From Erysipelotrichales bacterium (GTDB lineage Bacteria > Bacillota_I > Bacilli_A > Erysipelotrichales > Erysipelotrichaceae), in contig CAJTFG010000001.1 in assembly GCA_910575705.1 (NCBI GenBank), positions 310,001 through 374,000 on the forward strand: 64,000 bases of DNA. The letters run 5' to 3'. Within the stretch, counting starts at the first letter, position 1, and each line of letters opens with the position of its first letter. The notes under the pieces were generated by a model, which was given only the letters and a program-made list of their open reading frames with translations, had not been told where the DNA came from and did not search any database. Shown here piece by piece: positions 7,623 to 16,922 of the stretch. The translations under genes were made by a program, and so were the position numbers.

Positions 7623-9269
7623 CTACATTTTTTCAATTGCTTCCACGCCGATCAGCTGAAGTGCATTTTTCAACGTGATCTTCATCGCCGTCAACAGTCC
7701 GAGCCGCTGAGCCGTTAATTCTGCATCATCCGAATTTATTACCTTGCACGCATTATAGAAACTATGAAAATGCTGTGCCAGCTTTTGTATATAATTACAT
7801 ATCTTATGCGGAGCCCGGTTTTCAGCTGCATCAGCGACGACATCGCTGAATTCATTGATAAATTTTAAAAGAACGATTTCTTTTTCATGCGTCAGACGAT
7901 CATAACTGTCCGGCAGCGAATACCCTTCTGCCTGCCGCAATATGGAACAAATACGAGCATGTGCATATTGTGCATAATATACCGGATTGTCATTACTTTG
8001 TTTCTTCGCAAGTCCCATATCAAAATCAAGGTGCGTATCCAATGCACGCTGTACGAAATAATAACGGGCAGCATCTACACCTACTTCATCGCAAAGTTCA
8101 CGAATGGTAACCGCATTCCCGGTACGCTTGCTCATTTTTACTTCCACACCGTTTTCTACGAGACGAACCATCTGGATGATATCCACTTCCAGATCATCCT
8201 GCTGTTTTCCAAGCGCCTGCATCGCCGCCTTCAAACGAGGTATATAACCGTGATGATCCGCACCCCAGAAGTTCACCAGCTTATCATACCCGCGTTCAAA
8301 TTTGGTAATATGATATGCAATATCCGGTACCAGATATGTATAGGAACCGTCACTTTTTTTCAAAACGCGGTCTTTACTGTCCCCATAAGCACTCGTACGA
8401 AACCATACAGCTCCATCTTTTTCATATGTCTGACCCAATTCCACGAGCTCCTGCAGCACCGCTTCCACCTTTCCTTCATCATGCAATGACTGTTCAGAAG
8501 AAAAGACGTCGAAATGAACACGAAAATAATCGAGATCTCTCTTAAGCTTTTCCAATTCTAAGCGAATCCCTTCTTTTTTAAAGAAACGAAGCGTTTCTTC
8601 ATCCTCTTTATTGATGAATTTCTCTCCATATTTACGAGCAATCTCTTCTGCAATGCCGATAACATCCTTACCGTAGTATCCGTCTTCCGGAAGTTCTTTA
8701 TCGATACCGAAGTATTGATGATATCTCGCTAATAACGAATATCCTAAATTATTGATCTGATTGCCGGCATCATTCACATAAAATTCTCTGCATACATCGT
8801 ATCCGCTGGCTTTCAGCAAGCGTGTAACGCTATCGCCCCATGCAGCACCGCGGGCATGCCCCAAATGCAGATCGCCGGTAGGATTCGCCGATACATATTC
8901 CACCAAAACCTTTTCATGATTACCGGATGTATTTTGACCGTACTGATCGCCGGATGACAACACCTTATGGATCACGCTTGTCAAAGAAGCACTCTCCATC
9001 GTAAAGTTGATAAAGCCCGGCCCTGCGATCTCACAATCCTGTATATTTCCTTTCGCAAAGTCCATCGCTTCCACAAGTGCCGCCGCTATTTCCCGCGGGT
9101 TTTTCTTCAGCTCTCTGGCAAGCCGCATCGCCGTATTCGTCGCATAATCACCATGTCCTTTGTCTTTCGGGATTTCAATGACGATCGCTTCTATTGCTAA
9201 TTCTTTATCAAATGCCTTTTTTGCCGCATCCGCAACCGCCTGCTTCAAATTCCATTCTATTTGATTCAT
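7623..9269 (-). CDS. argS: Arginyl-tRNA synthetase
   Basis: 548 aa class I synthetase. N-terminal arginyl-tRNA additional domain, then the HIGH variant HLGHARGA (around residue 125), the KMSKR-like loop VKMSKRTGN (around 360), and the C-terminal DALR anticodon domain (DYAQYAH-like YYAQYAHARICSILRQ). Start at 9269 follows GGAGGGTTT. The ATG overlaps the TGA of the preceding ywiB homologue (ATGA), implying coupling. Confidence 0.96.
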   Translation of the reverse strand: MNQIEWNLKQAVADAAKKAFDKELAIEAIVIEIPKDKGHGDYATNTAMRLARELKKNPREIAAALVEAMDFAKGNIQDCEIAGPGFINFTMESASLTSVIHKVLSSGDQYGQNTSGNHEKVLVEYVSANPTGDLHLGHARGAAWGDSVTRLLKASGYDVCREFYVNDAGNQINNLGYSLLARYHQYFGIDKELPEDGYYGKDVIGIAEEIARKYGEKFINKEDEETLRFFKKEGIRLELEKLKRDLDYFRVHFDVFSSEQSLHDEGKVEAVLQELVELGQTYEKDGAVWFRTSAYGDSKDRVLKKSDGSYTYLVPDIAYHITKFERGYDKLVNFWGADHHGYIPRLKAAMQALGKQQDDLEVDIIQMVRLVENGVEVKMSKRTGNAVTIRELCDEVGVDAARYYFVQRALDTHLDFDMGLAKKQSNDNPVYYAQYAHARICSILRQAEGYSLPDSYDRLTHEKEIVLLKFINEFSDVVADAAENRAPHKICNYIQKLAQHFHSFYNACKVINSDDAELTAQRLGLLTAMKITLKNALQLIGVEAIEKM

Positions 9270-9664
9270 AAACCCTCCTGTAGACTCCATATGATACGAT
9301 ATCCATCCGTTACTTCATCATCCGCAAGGATATCATATTCAAGTGCAATCACATTTTCTTTCTTTATATATTTATATGTATGAACTGCCAATTCGATCGT
9401 TCCATATTCCGATACAATTGACCCTTTGCTTCTTTCCTTATTCATAAAGGTTAGTTTGGTATGGATATCTGTTCCTATACGTTCCAGCTCCAGCATTTTT
9501 TCATCCGCATCAAGCAAGACGATGCTGCCGCTGTCATCCTCTTTGTAAGAAATTCGCACATGATTACCGTCTCTATAAAATTCTGCTTTTCCGTCATATA
9601 AGAGCTGCCGCTGCTGCGTATAGCGGTGCTGCTGTTTTACCTTCAGTTTTATCTCCATATTCAC
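9266..9664 (-). CDS. ywiB: DUF1934 beta-barrel protein (YwiB-like)
   Basis: 132 aa, calycin-like DUF1934 protein of unknown function. All-beta pattern with typical closing LEYDILADDEVTDGYRI. The start is a GTG at 9664 with a weak GAAAG site; an in-frame ATG two codons later is possible. First gene of the operon with argS and rpoE, the same neighbours as B. subtilis ywiB. Confidence 0.8.
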   Translation of the reverse strand: MNMEIKLKVKQQHRYTQQRQLLYDGKAEFYRDGNHVRISYKEDDSGSIVLLDADEKMLELERIGTDIHTKLTFMNKERSKGSIVSEYGTIELAVHTYKYIKKENVIALEYDILADDEVTDGYRIIWSLQEGL

Positions 9665-9688
9665 ATACTCAAATTTCTTTCATGTTGC

Positions 9689-9716
9689 ATTATAGCAGAA
9701 ATTACCCATAGCGCAA
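9689..9716 (-). promoter_or_regulatory. Sigma-A-like promoter of the ywiB-argS-rpoE operon
   Basis: Minus strand TTGCGC (-35), 16-bp spacer, TATAAT (-10), about 25 bp before the ywiB start. Confidence 0.65.
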
Positions 9717-9873
9717 GTATTATTTATAGAAATACATAAAAAATATACGGCATCGGAAGTTTCTGTCTATCATCTGTATTTCTTCCTAAGTTCGTATTAT
9801 AATAGATACGTTTGACAATACTAATTTACTTATGATAAAAATCTGCATATGATAAGCGGAAAGGATGTTGCAT

Positions 9874-10443
9874 ATGAACTCATTTCAAACGTATCGCAAG
9901 CTGTTTGCTTCTACTTTTTATTTAAGCGCCTTTACATTTGGCGGCGGCTATGTCATCGTACCGCTGATGAAAAAGAAATTTGTCGATGAACTGCATTGGA
10001 TCGAAGAAACGGAAATGCTGGATCTCACAGCCATTGCCCAATCAGCACCGGGGGCTATGGCTATCAACGCTTCCATCCTAATCGGATATCGCATCGCCGG
10101 CTTTATCGGCGCTATAGTCACGATCTTAGGAACCGTTCTTCCGCCGTTGATCATTCTTTCTGTCATTTCTTTATTCTATCAGACATTTCAGTCTAACCAG
10201 ATCGTTAAAATCGTGTTAAAGGGGATGCAGGCCGGCGTTGCGGCCGTTGTGATCGACGTTGTCTATACGATGGCAAAGGGTATTGTTTCTCAAAAACAGC
10301 TGCTGCCGATCATCATTATGATCATCTCGTTTATCGCCGGCTACTTCCTTTCCATCAACGTCATGTATATCATCCTCATATGCGGCGTATTCGGAGCCGT
10401 TAATGGCTTTCATGAAGAAAAAGCAAGAAAGGAGCGTTCTTAA
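9874..10443 (+). CDS. Chromate transporter family (CHR), first half-subunit
   Basis: About 189 aa membrane protein with about five hydrophobic segments. The CHR N-terminal signature FTFGGGYVIVPLM and the AQSAPGAMAINASI motif are visible. Short CHR proteins work as pairs of homologous halves with opposite membrane orientation, and the second half follows directly. Start at 9874 is preferred over the ATG at 9865 because that ATG lies inside the Shine-Dalgarno (AAAGGATG). Substrate may be chromate, sulfate or another anion. Confidence 0.85.
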   Translation: MNSFQTYRKLFASTFYLSAFTFGGGYVIVPLMKKKFVDELHWIEETEMLDLTAIAQSAPGAMAINASILIGYRIAGFIGAIVTILGTVLPPLIILSVISLFYQTFQSNQIVKIVLKGMQAGVAAVVIDVVYTMAKGIVSQKQLLPIIIMIISFIAGYFLSINVMYIILICGVFGAVNGFHEEKARKERS

Positions 10444-10997
10444 TGATCTATCTGCAATTATTCTGGAGTTTCTTCCAAATCGGATTGTTCAGCATCGGCG
10501 GCGGCTATGCGGCTCTGCCGCTGATTCAGACCCAAGTCGTTCAAGTACACTCTTGGATAACGATGAATGAATTTAACGATCTGATCACCATATCACAGAT
10601 GACACCGGGACCGATCGCCATTAATTCCGCAACCTTTGTCGGCAATCAGATCGCCGGGCTCGGCGGGGCGATCATTTCTACCCTTGGCTGTATCATGCCA
10701 TCCTGCATCATTGTATCCATACTGGCTTACTTATACTTTAAATATAAAAATATGACCATACTGCAAGGCATCCTCAAAGGTCTTCGTCCTGCCGTTGTTG
10801 CGCTAATTGCCAGTGCAGGTCTTACCATTTTCATTACTGCAATATGGGGCGAATCCATCCAATGGGAAACAACCGACATTACCAATGCATGTCTGTTTAT
10901 CATGGCAATGATCATGCTCAGGAAATTTAAAGCTGACCCTACACTTACCATGATATCCTGCGGCTGTTTAAGCGTTATGATTTATCTTGTATTTTAA
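10443..10997 (+). CDS. Chromate transporter family (CHR), second half-subunit
   Basis: 184 aa, paralogous to the upstream gene: FSIGGGYAALPLIQ, ISQMTPGPIAINSATFVG and several membrane helices. Its ATG overlaps the stop of the first subunit (TAATG at 10441-10445), so equal production is expected. Terminated by a strong hairpin near 11118. Confidence 0.87.
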   Translation: MIYLQLFWSFFQIGLFSIGGGYAALPLIQTQVVQVHSWITMNEFNDLITISQMTPGPIAINSATFVGNQIAGLGGAIISTLGCIMPSCIIVSILAYLYFKYKNMTILQGILKGLRPAVVALIASAGLTIFITAIWGESIQWETTDITNACLFIMAMIMLRKFKADPTLTMISCGCLSVMIYLVF

Positions 10998-11116
10998 AAC
11001 CGCAGACTACTTCTAATATATCTTTCAAGACCATTAAGTTTCGATTTCCATCATTGTATTTTTATAAGAATATCTATATACTATACATGAGATAAGTCAT
11101 ATCTCCTGTATCGAAA

Positions 11117-11147
11117 AGGCAAGTGCGGTAACACTTGCCTTTTTTCA
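11117..11147 (+). terminator. Terminator after the CHR pair
   Basis: GGCAAGTG-CGGTAA-CACTTGCC followed by TTTTTT. Confidence 0.88.
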
Positions 11148-11179
11148 TACAGAAGGTTTCATGATAACTTTATCTGCTT

Positions 11180-11254
11180 CTATTTATGCTTCCGCATCTG
11201 AAGTCCTATTATAGAAATCCAAAGGATCAGATAAAGCATGACTAAGTAAGCCAC
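11180..11254 (-). CDS. Small membrane peptide, 24 aa
   Basis: GTG-started frame MAYLVMLYLILWISIIGLQM then RKHK and TAG. Almost entirely one hydrophobic helix with a basic C-terminus. ACAGGAGGAAAAGA gives an excellent ribosome site. It occupies the otherwise empty 370-bp gap between the CHR pair and the hydrogenase-like gene. Function unknown. Confidence 0.45.
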   Translation of the reverse strand: MAYLVMLYLILWISIIGLQMRKHK

Positions 11255-11366
11255 TCTTTTCCTCCTGTATTCTTATACTTCTTCTTTTCATATGAAACCT
11301 CCTACTTCTCTTTACACCGTTTTTAGGAGGAATCCTAAAAAAAAGAAATCCCATTAAGAATTTCTT

Positions 11367-12938
11367 TTAATTTCTAAATATATAACCATCACACGGCATA
11401 TCCCATGCTTCATGATCCGTATGAAGCAGTTCCTTTGATAAAGAGAATACAAAATCTTTGATCCTATCATCAACCGATATCTTCTTCACCGATTCCAAAC
11501 ACCCCTCAGGACATGCCATCACTTTTATAAAATCATATACCGCTTCTTGATGAAGGACAGCATCCATCAGCTTAGCAGCATCACTTAACCCGGTAGCAAC
11601 GGCTATACGAATTTTTCTGCCATAAAAATCAAATTCCGCTTCCTTCCATGGTCTCCCGTTATATGCCGACAATACATCCCCGAGTTCTGCACGTTCTTCT
11701 GCAGTGCCACTAGAAAAACCAGACAGCACATCAAATACACTTTCCTCCATATGTTCTATATCAATGTGACAAGTACGCATCATATGCGTAATTTCTCTTA
11801 TAGTTAAAACCGCATCTACATCCTGTCCGATCTTTGCATCTCCCATGACCGCAAGATCGGCTTCATACTTTTTCGCAATACATGGCATGAGAGAAACGCT
11901 GACAATCTGTTGGGATTCTATAGAAAACTGCCGGGCATATTGCGTTTTCACGATCGCACCCATAATCTGCTGTGGCGATTTCAAGGCAGATAAATTCTCG
12001 GTCATTTGCGGATAGTGCGCTTTTACAAACTGCACCCAACTTGGACAACTAGATGCCAGCATCGGCATATGTTCTTGCTGTTTTAAACGTTTTAAAAACT
12101 CGCGCTGTTCTTCCGCAAGCATCCAGTCGTATGCGGCATCCGTATTAACAACATGATCAAAACCGATCTTCCGCAATACACCGATCATCTTGTTTATCGT
12201 TTTCTGACTACGTTCAAACCCTAATTCTTCTCCCCATGCCGAAAGCATGGAAGCGGAAGCCTGGATTATCGTTATCTTTTCTTTGTCATCTATGCTTTTC
12301 CATACGTAATCCGTATCATCACGCTCCCGCAGTGCACCGACAGGACAATATGCTATGCACTGTCCGCATAAGGAACAATCAGAATCTTCGATCCTTCGAT
12401 TTTCGGACACATCGACAGTGGTTCTCGCTCCCGTATTTAAAATATCCCATACATGAAGTCCCTGTATTTTTTCACACACTTGCACACAGCGCATGCATTT
12501 TATACATTTATCACTATCTTTTATAAATGGATACCCCTGATACCACGGCTCTTTCTTTACCCGCTTATCATATGGCACTTTTAGAATATTCAAATCATTG
12601 GCAATATGTTGAAGAGCGCAGTTTCCGCTCTGCACACAAAATGCACATTCACAGTTATGCTGCGATAAAAGCAGCTCTGCATTTGTCTTTCTGGTGCTTC
12701 GTACCTTAGGACTATCCGTATATATAACCATTCCCTCTTCTACTATACAATTACACGCTGTCGCAAGACGCTCTCTGCCTTCTATTTCTATCAGGCACAT
12801 GCGACATGCCCCGATAGCATTGATATCTTTCAAATAACAAAGTGTCGGTATATGGATATGATGTCTGCGCGATGCTTCTAAAACTGTTTCTTTTTCATAC
12901 GCCTGCACATCCTGCCCATTAATCACGATCCTGATCAT
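11367..12938 (-). CDS. [FeFe]-hydrogenase-like iron-sulfur protein with altered H-cluster motifs
   Basis: About 523 aa. N-terminus: NuoG/HydA-like [2Fe-2S] domain (IPTLCYL...GACRMCLIEI), a His-Cys [4Fe-4S] site (HNCECAFCVQSGNCALQ), then two ferredoxin clusters (CIKCMRCVQVC, CSLCGQCIAYCPVGA). The H-cluster domain keeps the four [4Fe-4S] ligand cysteines (SSCPSW, MPC..K, MACPEGC). But motif L1 reads SSCPSW instead of TSCCPGW, losing the proton-relay Cys, and L3 lacks the usual GGGQ after the last Cys. The protein may be a sensory or low-activity hydrogenase homologue rather than a main H2-evolving enzyme. It overlaps the next upstream gene by 20 bp. Confidence 0.85.
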   Translation of the reverse strand: MIRIVINGQDVQAYEKETVLEASRRHHIHIPTLCYLKDINAIGACRMCLIEIEGRERLATACNCIVEEGMVIYTDSPKVRSTRKTNAELLLSQHNCECAFCVQSGNCALQHIANDLNILKVPYDKRVKKEPWYQGYPFIKDSDKCIKCMRCVQVCEKIQGLHVWDILNTGARTTVDVSENRRIEDSDCSLCGQCIAYCPVGALRERDDTDYVWKSIDDKEKITIIQASASMLSAWGEELGFERSQKTINKMIGVLRKIGFDHVVNTDAAYDWMLAEEQREFLKRLKQQEHMPMLASSCPSWVQFVKAHYPQMTENLSALKSPQQIMGAIVKTQYARQFSIESQQIVSVSLMPCIAKKYEADLAVMGDAKIGQDVDAVLTIREITHMMRTCHIDIEHMEESVFDVLSGFSSGTAEERAELGDVLSAYNGRPWKEAEFDFYGRKIRIAVATGLSDAAKLMDAVLHQEAVYDFIKVMACPEGCLESVKKISVDDRIKDFVFSLSKELLHTDHEAWDMPCDGYIFRN

Positions 12939-13368
12939 GCCGCTCTTCTTCCCCCTCTGCGCCCTTATGTCTGCGATTGCAAATGCATCGTCCACTTAAA
13001 ATATGCTCCTCATAATCATCATAAAATTTGTGCATACCCCTCAAAACTACTCCTGCTGCTTCATATCCGATCTCACAATCCGCACTGGCATAAATACTCT
13101 CTACTGTCCTCTTGATCAGATCGATGACAGAAAGCGTAGCCTCACCATCCAAAACACGCTTCAGCAATGTCTGAAGCTGCCCCAATCCGATCCTGCACGG
13201 AGCGCATTTCCCGCATGTCTGCGCATGACAAATCTTTAAAAAAGACACCGTCATATCCACCGGACAAAAGTCAGCGGAATCATCAAAAATTCGTCTTTCC
13301 AGATCCGCATACAGATCTCTTGTCACCTGCGGCGACGTTCGGGAAGACATGATCGTCAGTCTACTCAT
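12919..13368 (-). CDS. Truncated NuoF/HydB-like [4Fe-4S] protein
   Basis: About 149 aa. Only the C-terminal NADH_4Fe-4S region of NuoF is recognisable: ICHAQTCGKCAPCRIG, then a distant Cys (YASADCEIGYEAAG) matching the fourth cluster ligand. The FMN/NADH-binding domains are absent, so it cannot itself oxidise NADH. The tail after GRCICNRRHK is low-complexity and charged. Start at 13368 follows TTAGGAGGAAAAGAT. Translation is coupled to the hydrogenase-like gene, suggesting a small electron-transfer partner. Confidence 0.7.
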   Translation of the reverse strand: MSRLTIMSSRTSPQVTRDLYADLERRIFDDSADFCPVDMTVSFLKICHAQTCGKCAPCRIGLGQLQTLLKRVLDGEATLSVIDLIKRTVESIYASADCEIGYEAAGVVLRGMHKFYDDYEEHILSGRCICNRRHKGAEGEEERHDQDRD

Positions 13369-13498
13369 ATCTTTTCCTCCTAAAATAATTATGTTCACTT
13401 TCATAATAAGACATAATCTTTCGATTTTCCACTTTTCTTTCATTTATGGCATTTAGAATTCGATTCTGCCTGTTTTTTATAAAATTCCCCGGGTAATA

Positions 13499-13534
13499 AA
13501 AAAAACCGTAACCGCCTCGTGTTACAGTTTTATA
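13499..13534 (-). terminator. Terminator after prmC
   Basis: Stem AAAACTGTAAC / GTTACGGTTTT on the minus strand (one G-T pair), followed by T residues; it overlaps the prmC stop. Confidence 0.7.
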
Positions 13535-14387
13535 CATCAAAATAGATGAAAAGCATCCGGTCTTTACCGTTGATATCCTTTAATACTTCGATCTCTGCCT
13601 CAGGGAAAAATTCCTTCGCCAAAGCGGTCAATGCCGCTTTCTGCTGATAGCCGATCTCAAACGCCATCATCGCTTTTTCATTCAATACCTTCGGTGCATT
13701 TTCAAAAATCATACGATAAAATTTCAAACCGTCGCTGCCGCCAAAAAGAGCTACGTGCGGCTCATAATTAACAACACTATCCTCCATCTCTTCATCTTCC
13801 GGTATATACGGCGGATTACTGATAAGAATATCCGCTTTTATCTTACGATCGATAAACGGCTCTAGCATATCGCCTACACAAAAGCATACGACCGCATCGT
13901 TGGTCTTCGCGTTTTCATTAGCGATCATCACTGCTTTCTGTGAAATGTCGCTTGCCAGAATATGCAGGCTCGGTTCCTCTTTCTTCAATGCGATCGCGAT
14001 CGCTCCGCTTCCCGTTCCCACATCCAAAAGCACAGCGCCTTTATCTTTAGGGAAACGCTCATCATAAGCCGCTAATATGTTGGCAACGAGCTCTTCCGTT
14101 TCTGGACGAGGGATCAAAACATCTCCATTTACCTTTAAACGATATCCGTAAAACCATGTAAATCCCAAAATATGATCTAGCGGTTTTCCTTCCACGAGCT
14201 GATCGATGCCCTGTTCGTATTCCTCGATCAGTTCCTGCGGCATCTCTGTATCATATTCCATATATAGATTATGAGACTCCATATTCGTAAGCTCCAGCAT
14301 ATACAACAATGCCGCCTGTTCTCCGCGATCCGCTTTCAGCATCCGCTCCTGCGCTTTTTTTAATATTTCTTTATAGCTGGCCATCAT
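13530..14387 (-). CDS. prmC: Release factor glutamine methyltransferase
   Basis: 285 aa SAM-dependent N5-glutamine methyltransferase that modifies the GGQ motif of RF1/RF2. An N-terminal helical domain recognises the factor. The Rossmann domain shows LLDVGTGSGAIAIAL and the substrate-binding ILISNPPYIP. The first ATG overlaps the prfA stop (ATGA), the standard prfA-prmC arrangement. Confidence 0.95.
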   Translation of the reverse strand: MMASYKEILKKAQERMLKADRGEQAALLYMLELTNMESHNLYMEYDTEMPQELIEEYEQGIDQLVEGKPLDHILGFTWFYGYRLKVNGDVLIPRPETEELVANILAAYDERFPKDKGAVLLDVGTGSGAIAIALKKEEPSLHILASDISQKAVMIANENAKTNDAVVCFCVGDMLEPFIDRKIKADILISNPPYIPEDEEMEDSVVNYEPHVALFGGSDGLKFYRMIFENAPKVLNEKAMMAFEIGYQQKAALTALAKEFFPEAEIEVLKDINGKDRMLFIYFDV

Positions 14388-15457
14388 GCATTCCCTGCCA
14401 GCTTTTCCTGCTGATCCGCAGCTTGAAGCGCATCGAACAATTCCTGCACTCTTCCTTCCATGATGCGATCCAATTGCTGTACCGTATACCCGATGCGATG
14501 ATCCGTTACGCGGTTTTGCGGATAATTATACGTACGTATCTTCTCCGAACGATCTCCTGTACCGATCTTGCTGCGGCGTTCCATACCTTGTTCCTCTTCA
14601 AGCTTTCGCTGATGTTCTTCATACACACGGGAACGTATCGTCATCAAAGCTGTAGCCCGATTCTCATGCTGCGAGCGTCCATCCTGACATTTTACGACGA
14701 TCCCCGTCGGCTTATGAATGATCCGCACGGCAGAGTCCGTCTTATTGATATGCTGTCCTCCGGCTCCGGATGAACGCATTGTTTCGATTTCCAAGTCATT
14801 CATATCGATATCGAAATCTTCTTCTTCGATGACCGGCGTCACAAGGACGGTTGCGGTAGACGTATGTATCCTGCCTTGTGATTCCGTCTTCGGAACACGC
14901 TGTACTCGGTGACTACCGGATTCAAATTTAAACATACCGTAAGCGCCGTCTCCTTTTACCTCAAAGGAAACCAATGAAAAACCACCGGCTTCACAGTCAT
15001 CCATTTCAATGATCTCCGTACGCCATCCGACAGCTTCTATATACTTTCCATACATACGGTAAAGATCACCGGCAAAGATATTCCCTTCATCTCCACCGGC
15101 CGCACCGCGTATCTCGACGATGCAATCATGGGAATCGTTGGGATCCTTCGGTATTAAAAGAATCTCCAGTTTATTCAGATATTCCGTCTGTTTCGGCTCC
15201 AGCTCTTCGATCTCTGCCTTCGCCATCTCTTTGATTTCCTTATCATCTTCCATCAGCAGAGCTTTTGCTTCTTCCAGCTGCTCCACGCATTTCTTATATT
15301 CTGTATATGTTTCCACGACTTGTGTAAGATCCGCCTGTTCACGTCCCAGTTTCGCAAGCATCTTATTATCCGATACCACCTCCGGCGACATCATCAGTTC
15401 ATTGATCTCATGATAACGATTTACCATTCCTTCCAGCCGCTCTATCATAACGCTCAT
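14384..15457 (-). CDS. prfA: Peptide chain release factor 1
   Basis: 357 aa RF1, which reads UAA and UAG stops. The peptidyl-tRNA hydrolysis motif is in MRSSGAGGQHINKT. The tripeptide anticodon region is around FKFESGSHRVQRVPKTESQG, which is RF1-like. No frameshift site, as expected for RF1. Start at 15457 follows TAAGGAGGC. Two-gene operon with prmC. Confidence 0.96.
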   Translation of the reverse strand: MSVMIERLEGMVNRYHEINELMMSPEVVSDNKMLAKLGREQADLTQVVETYTEYKKCVEQLEEAKALLMEDDKEIKEMAKAEIEELEPKQTEYLNKLEILLIPKDPNDSHDCIVEIRGAAGGDEGNIFAGDLYRMYGKYIEAVGWRTEIIEMDDCEAGGFSLVSFEVKGDGAYGMFKFESGSHRVQRVPKTESQGRIHTSTATVLVTPVIEEEDFDIDMNDLEIETMRSSGAGGQHINKTDSAVRIIHKPTGIVVKCQDGRSQHENRATALMTIRSRVYEEHQRKLEEEQGMERRSKIGTGDRSEKIRTYNYPQNRVTDHRIGYTVQQLDRIMEGRVQELFDALQAADQQEKLAGNA

Positions 15458-15567
15458 ATAAAAGCCTCCTTAATCAAACCTCGTAAATACCCTTACATAA
15501 TATACCATGTAACATAGCGAAAGAAAAGGACGGAATCTAAATTTCCATCCTCAAATCATCTTCTTTC

Positions 15568-15602
15568 CTATAAAAACTGCACAAGACATGCAGCTGTTTT
15601 TG
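15568..15602 (-). terminator. Probable terminator after the 15606-15917 gene
   Basis: Minus strand CTGCA...TGCAG hairpin followed by TTTTTAT. Confidence 0.55.
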
Positions 15603-15605
15603 ATG

Positions 15606-15917
15606 CTATGCTTTCCCCTGTAAATGATCAATCAAAGAAAGAACATGCTTCTTTGAATTGCGATAACTGAGGAAAGAGCAAAGCGAAAAAATTCCCGCAG
15701 GTACCGCAACTATAAGACCGATCCATTTTAAAACATTTCGGACGCTGTCACTGACCTCTAAAAAGCTGTCATGCATACCGGTAAATCCCCATACAGCGAT
15801 CGCACCGAACAGAAGAGCCGTTAACAGAGAGTATTTACTCCATTTACCGATCCTCTTCGTCAATACATCTTTCATCGCAATCTCATTTTTCAGACTATCG
15901 CGTTCTCTTTTATTCAT
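15606..15917 (-). CDS. Small two-helix membrane protein, unknown
   Basis: 103 aa. Charged N-terminus (MNKRERDSLKNEIAMKDVLTKR), two hydrophobic segments (about residues 28-47 and 63-84) and a basic C-terminus. No family recognised. Monocistronic between prfA-prmC and the PTS operon. Coding is supported by the alternation of charged and membrane segments and by terminators on both sides. Confidence 0.65.
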   Translation of the reverse strand: MNKRERDSLKNEIAMKDVLTKRIGKWSKYSLLTALLFGAIAVWGFTGMHDSFLEVSDSVRNVLKWIGLIVAVPAGIFSLCSFLSYRNSKKHVLSLIDHLQGKA

Positions 15918-15984
15918 ACGTATTCTCCCATCGTTTTTATAGTACTATTTTATCATTTTCACAGCAGAAAATGCAAATATAAGC

Positions 15985-16023
15985 AAAAGAAAATCATCCC
16001 CACTTGGGAGGTAGGGATGATTG
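15985..16023 (-). terminator. Terminator of the mannose PTS operon
   Basis: Minus strand AATCATCCC...GGGATGATT followed by TTCTTTT. Confidence 0.8.
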
Positions 16024-16050
16024 ATCGATAATTGAATTTTAATCCAAAGA

Positions 16051-16920
16051 TTAGTAAGACAAACCTGGATCGAAGAATCCAATAAATACACCGACGAAAG
16101 CCAATACAACCATCAGCAACATAACTTTGATTGGACTGATGTTCTTCTTAGCCATTAACCACCAGCACAACAATACGAACAGCATTGTCAGCATTTTAGG
16201 GAATGCACCGTCAAGAGATGCCTGCAATAATACATCTTTTTCCTGAACGATATATTCACCAGTAGCTTCGTCTAATACACGGTCAGCAGCAGTTGTCAAT
16301 ACAACAGAAGTTGTAATGTTAACCCAAGATGCAGCCATCGCACCAACGATAACCTGACCCATAACGATAACAGATTCACGAAGGGCAGTTGCCTGCTCAC
16401 CAACGATAACTTCTACTGCAGATCCACCCAATTCATAACCTTTGTTATAAATGAATTTCTGGAACCAAATACTTGTTACATTCCAAACAACGATATAGAA
16501 CATAGGACCGATGATTGATCCGCCTTCAGATAAACCTAATGCAACACCCAACAATACAGGAATATAAGTTCCTACGATCAGGGAGTCACCGATACCAGCC
16601 AAAGGACCCATCAAACCAGCACGGATACCGTTGATCATTTCATCATCGATTTCCTCTGCACCGTTTGCACGAGCTTCTTCAAGACCAGCCGTGATACCTA
16701 CAACGATTGAACCGATCTGAGGTTCTGTGTTGAAGAATGGATAATACGTCTGTAATTTTTCTGCCTGCTCATCTTTTGTTTCATACAATTCCTGAATCAA
16801 AGGCAACATTGACCACATGTAAGCAAATGTCTGCATGTGCTCGTGAGAGAAGCAAGTCAGGTTACCATAGAACCAACGCCAGAATGAACTATTTAAGGCT
16901 TTCTTAGAAAGTTTTTTCAT
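16051..16920 (-). CDS. PTS mannose-family IID subunit
   Basis: 289 aa. The IID family signature is clear: SFWRWFYGNLTCFSHEHMQ..., EEARANG and GIRAGLMGPLAGIGDSLI, then membrane helices and a C-terminal VGVFIGFFDPGLSY. IID and IIC together form the sugar channel. Last gene of the operon IIA-IIB-IIC-IID, transcribed leftwards; 2 bp from IIC. Confidence 0.95.
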   Translation of the reverse strand: MKKLSKKALNSSFWRWFYGNLTCFSHEHMQTFAYMWSMLPLIQELYETKDEQAEKLQTYYPFFNTEPQIGSIVVGITAGLEEARANGAEEIDDEMINGIRAGLMGPLAGIGDSLIVGTYIPVLLGVALGLSEGGSIIGPMFYIVVWNVTSIWFQKFIYNKGYELGGSAVEVIVGEQATALRESVIVMGQVIVGAMAASWVNITTSVVLTTAADRVLDEATGEYIVQEKDVLLQASLDGAFPKMLTMLFVLLCWWLMAKKNISPIKVMLLMVVLAFVGVFIGFFDPGLSY

Positions 16921-16922
16921 AA

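Noticed and set aside
11318-11346. Terminator palindrome TTTTTAGGA/TCCTAAAAA after the hydrogenase gene
   Set aside because: Short stem with the T run on the wrong side for the minus-strand gene; could be chance symmetry in an A/T tract.
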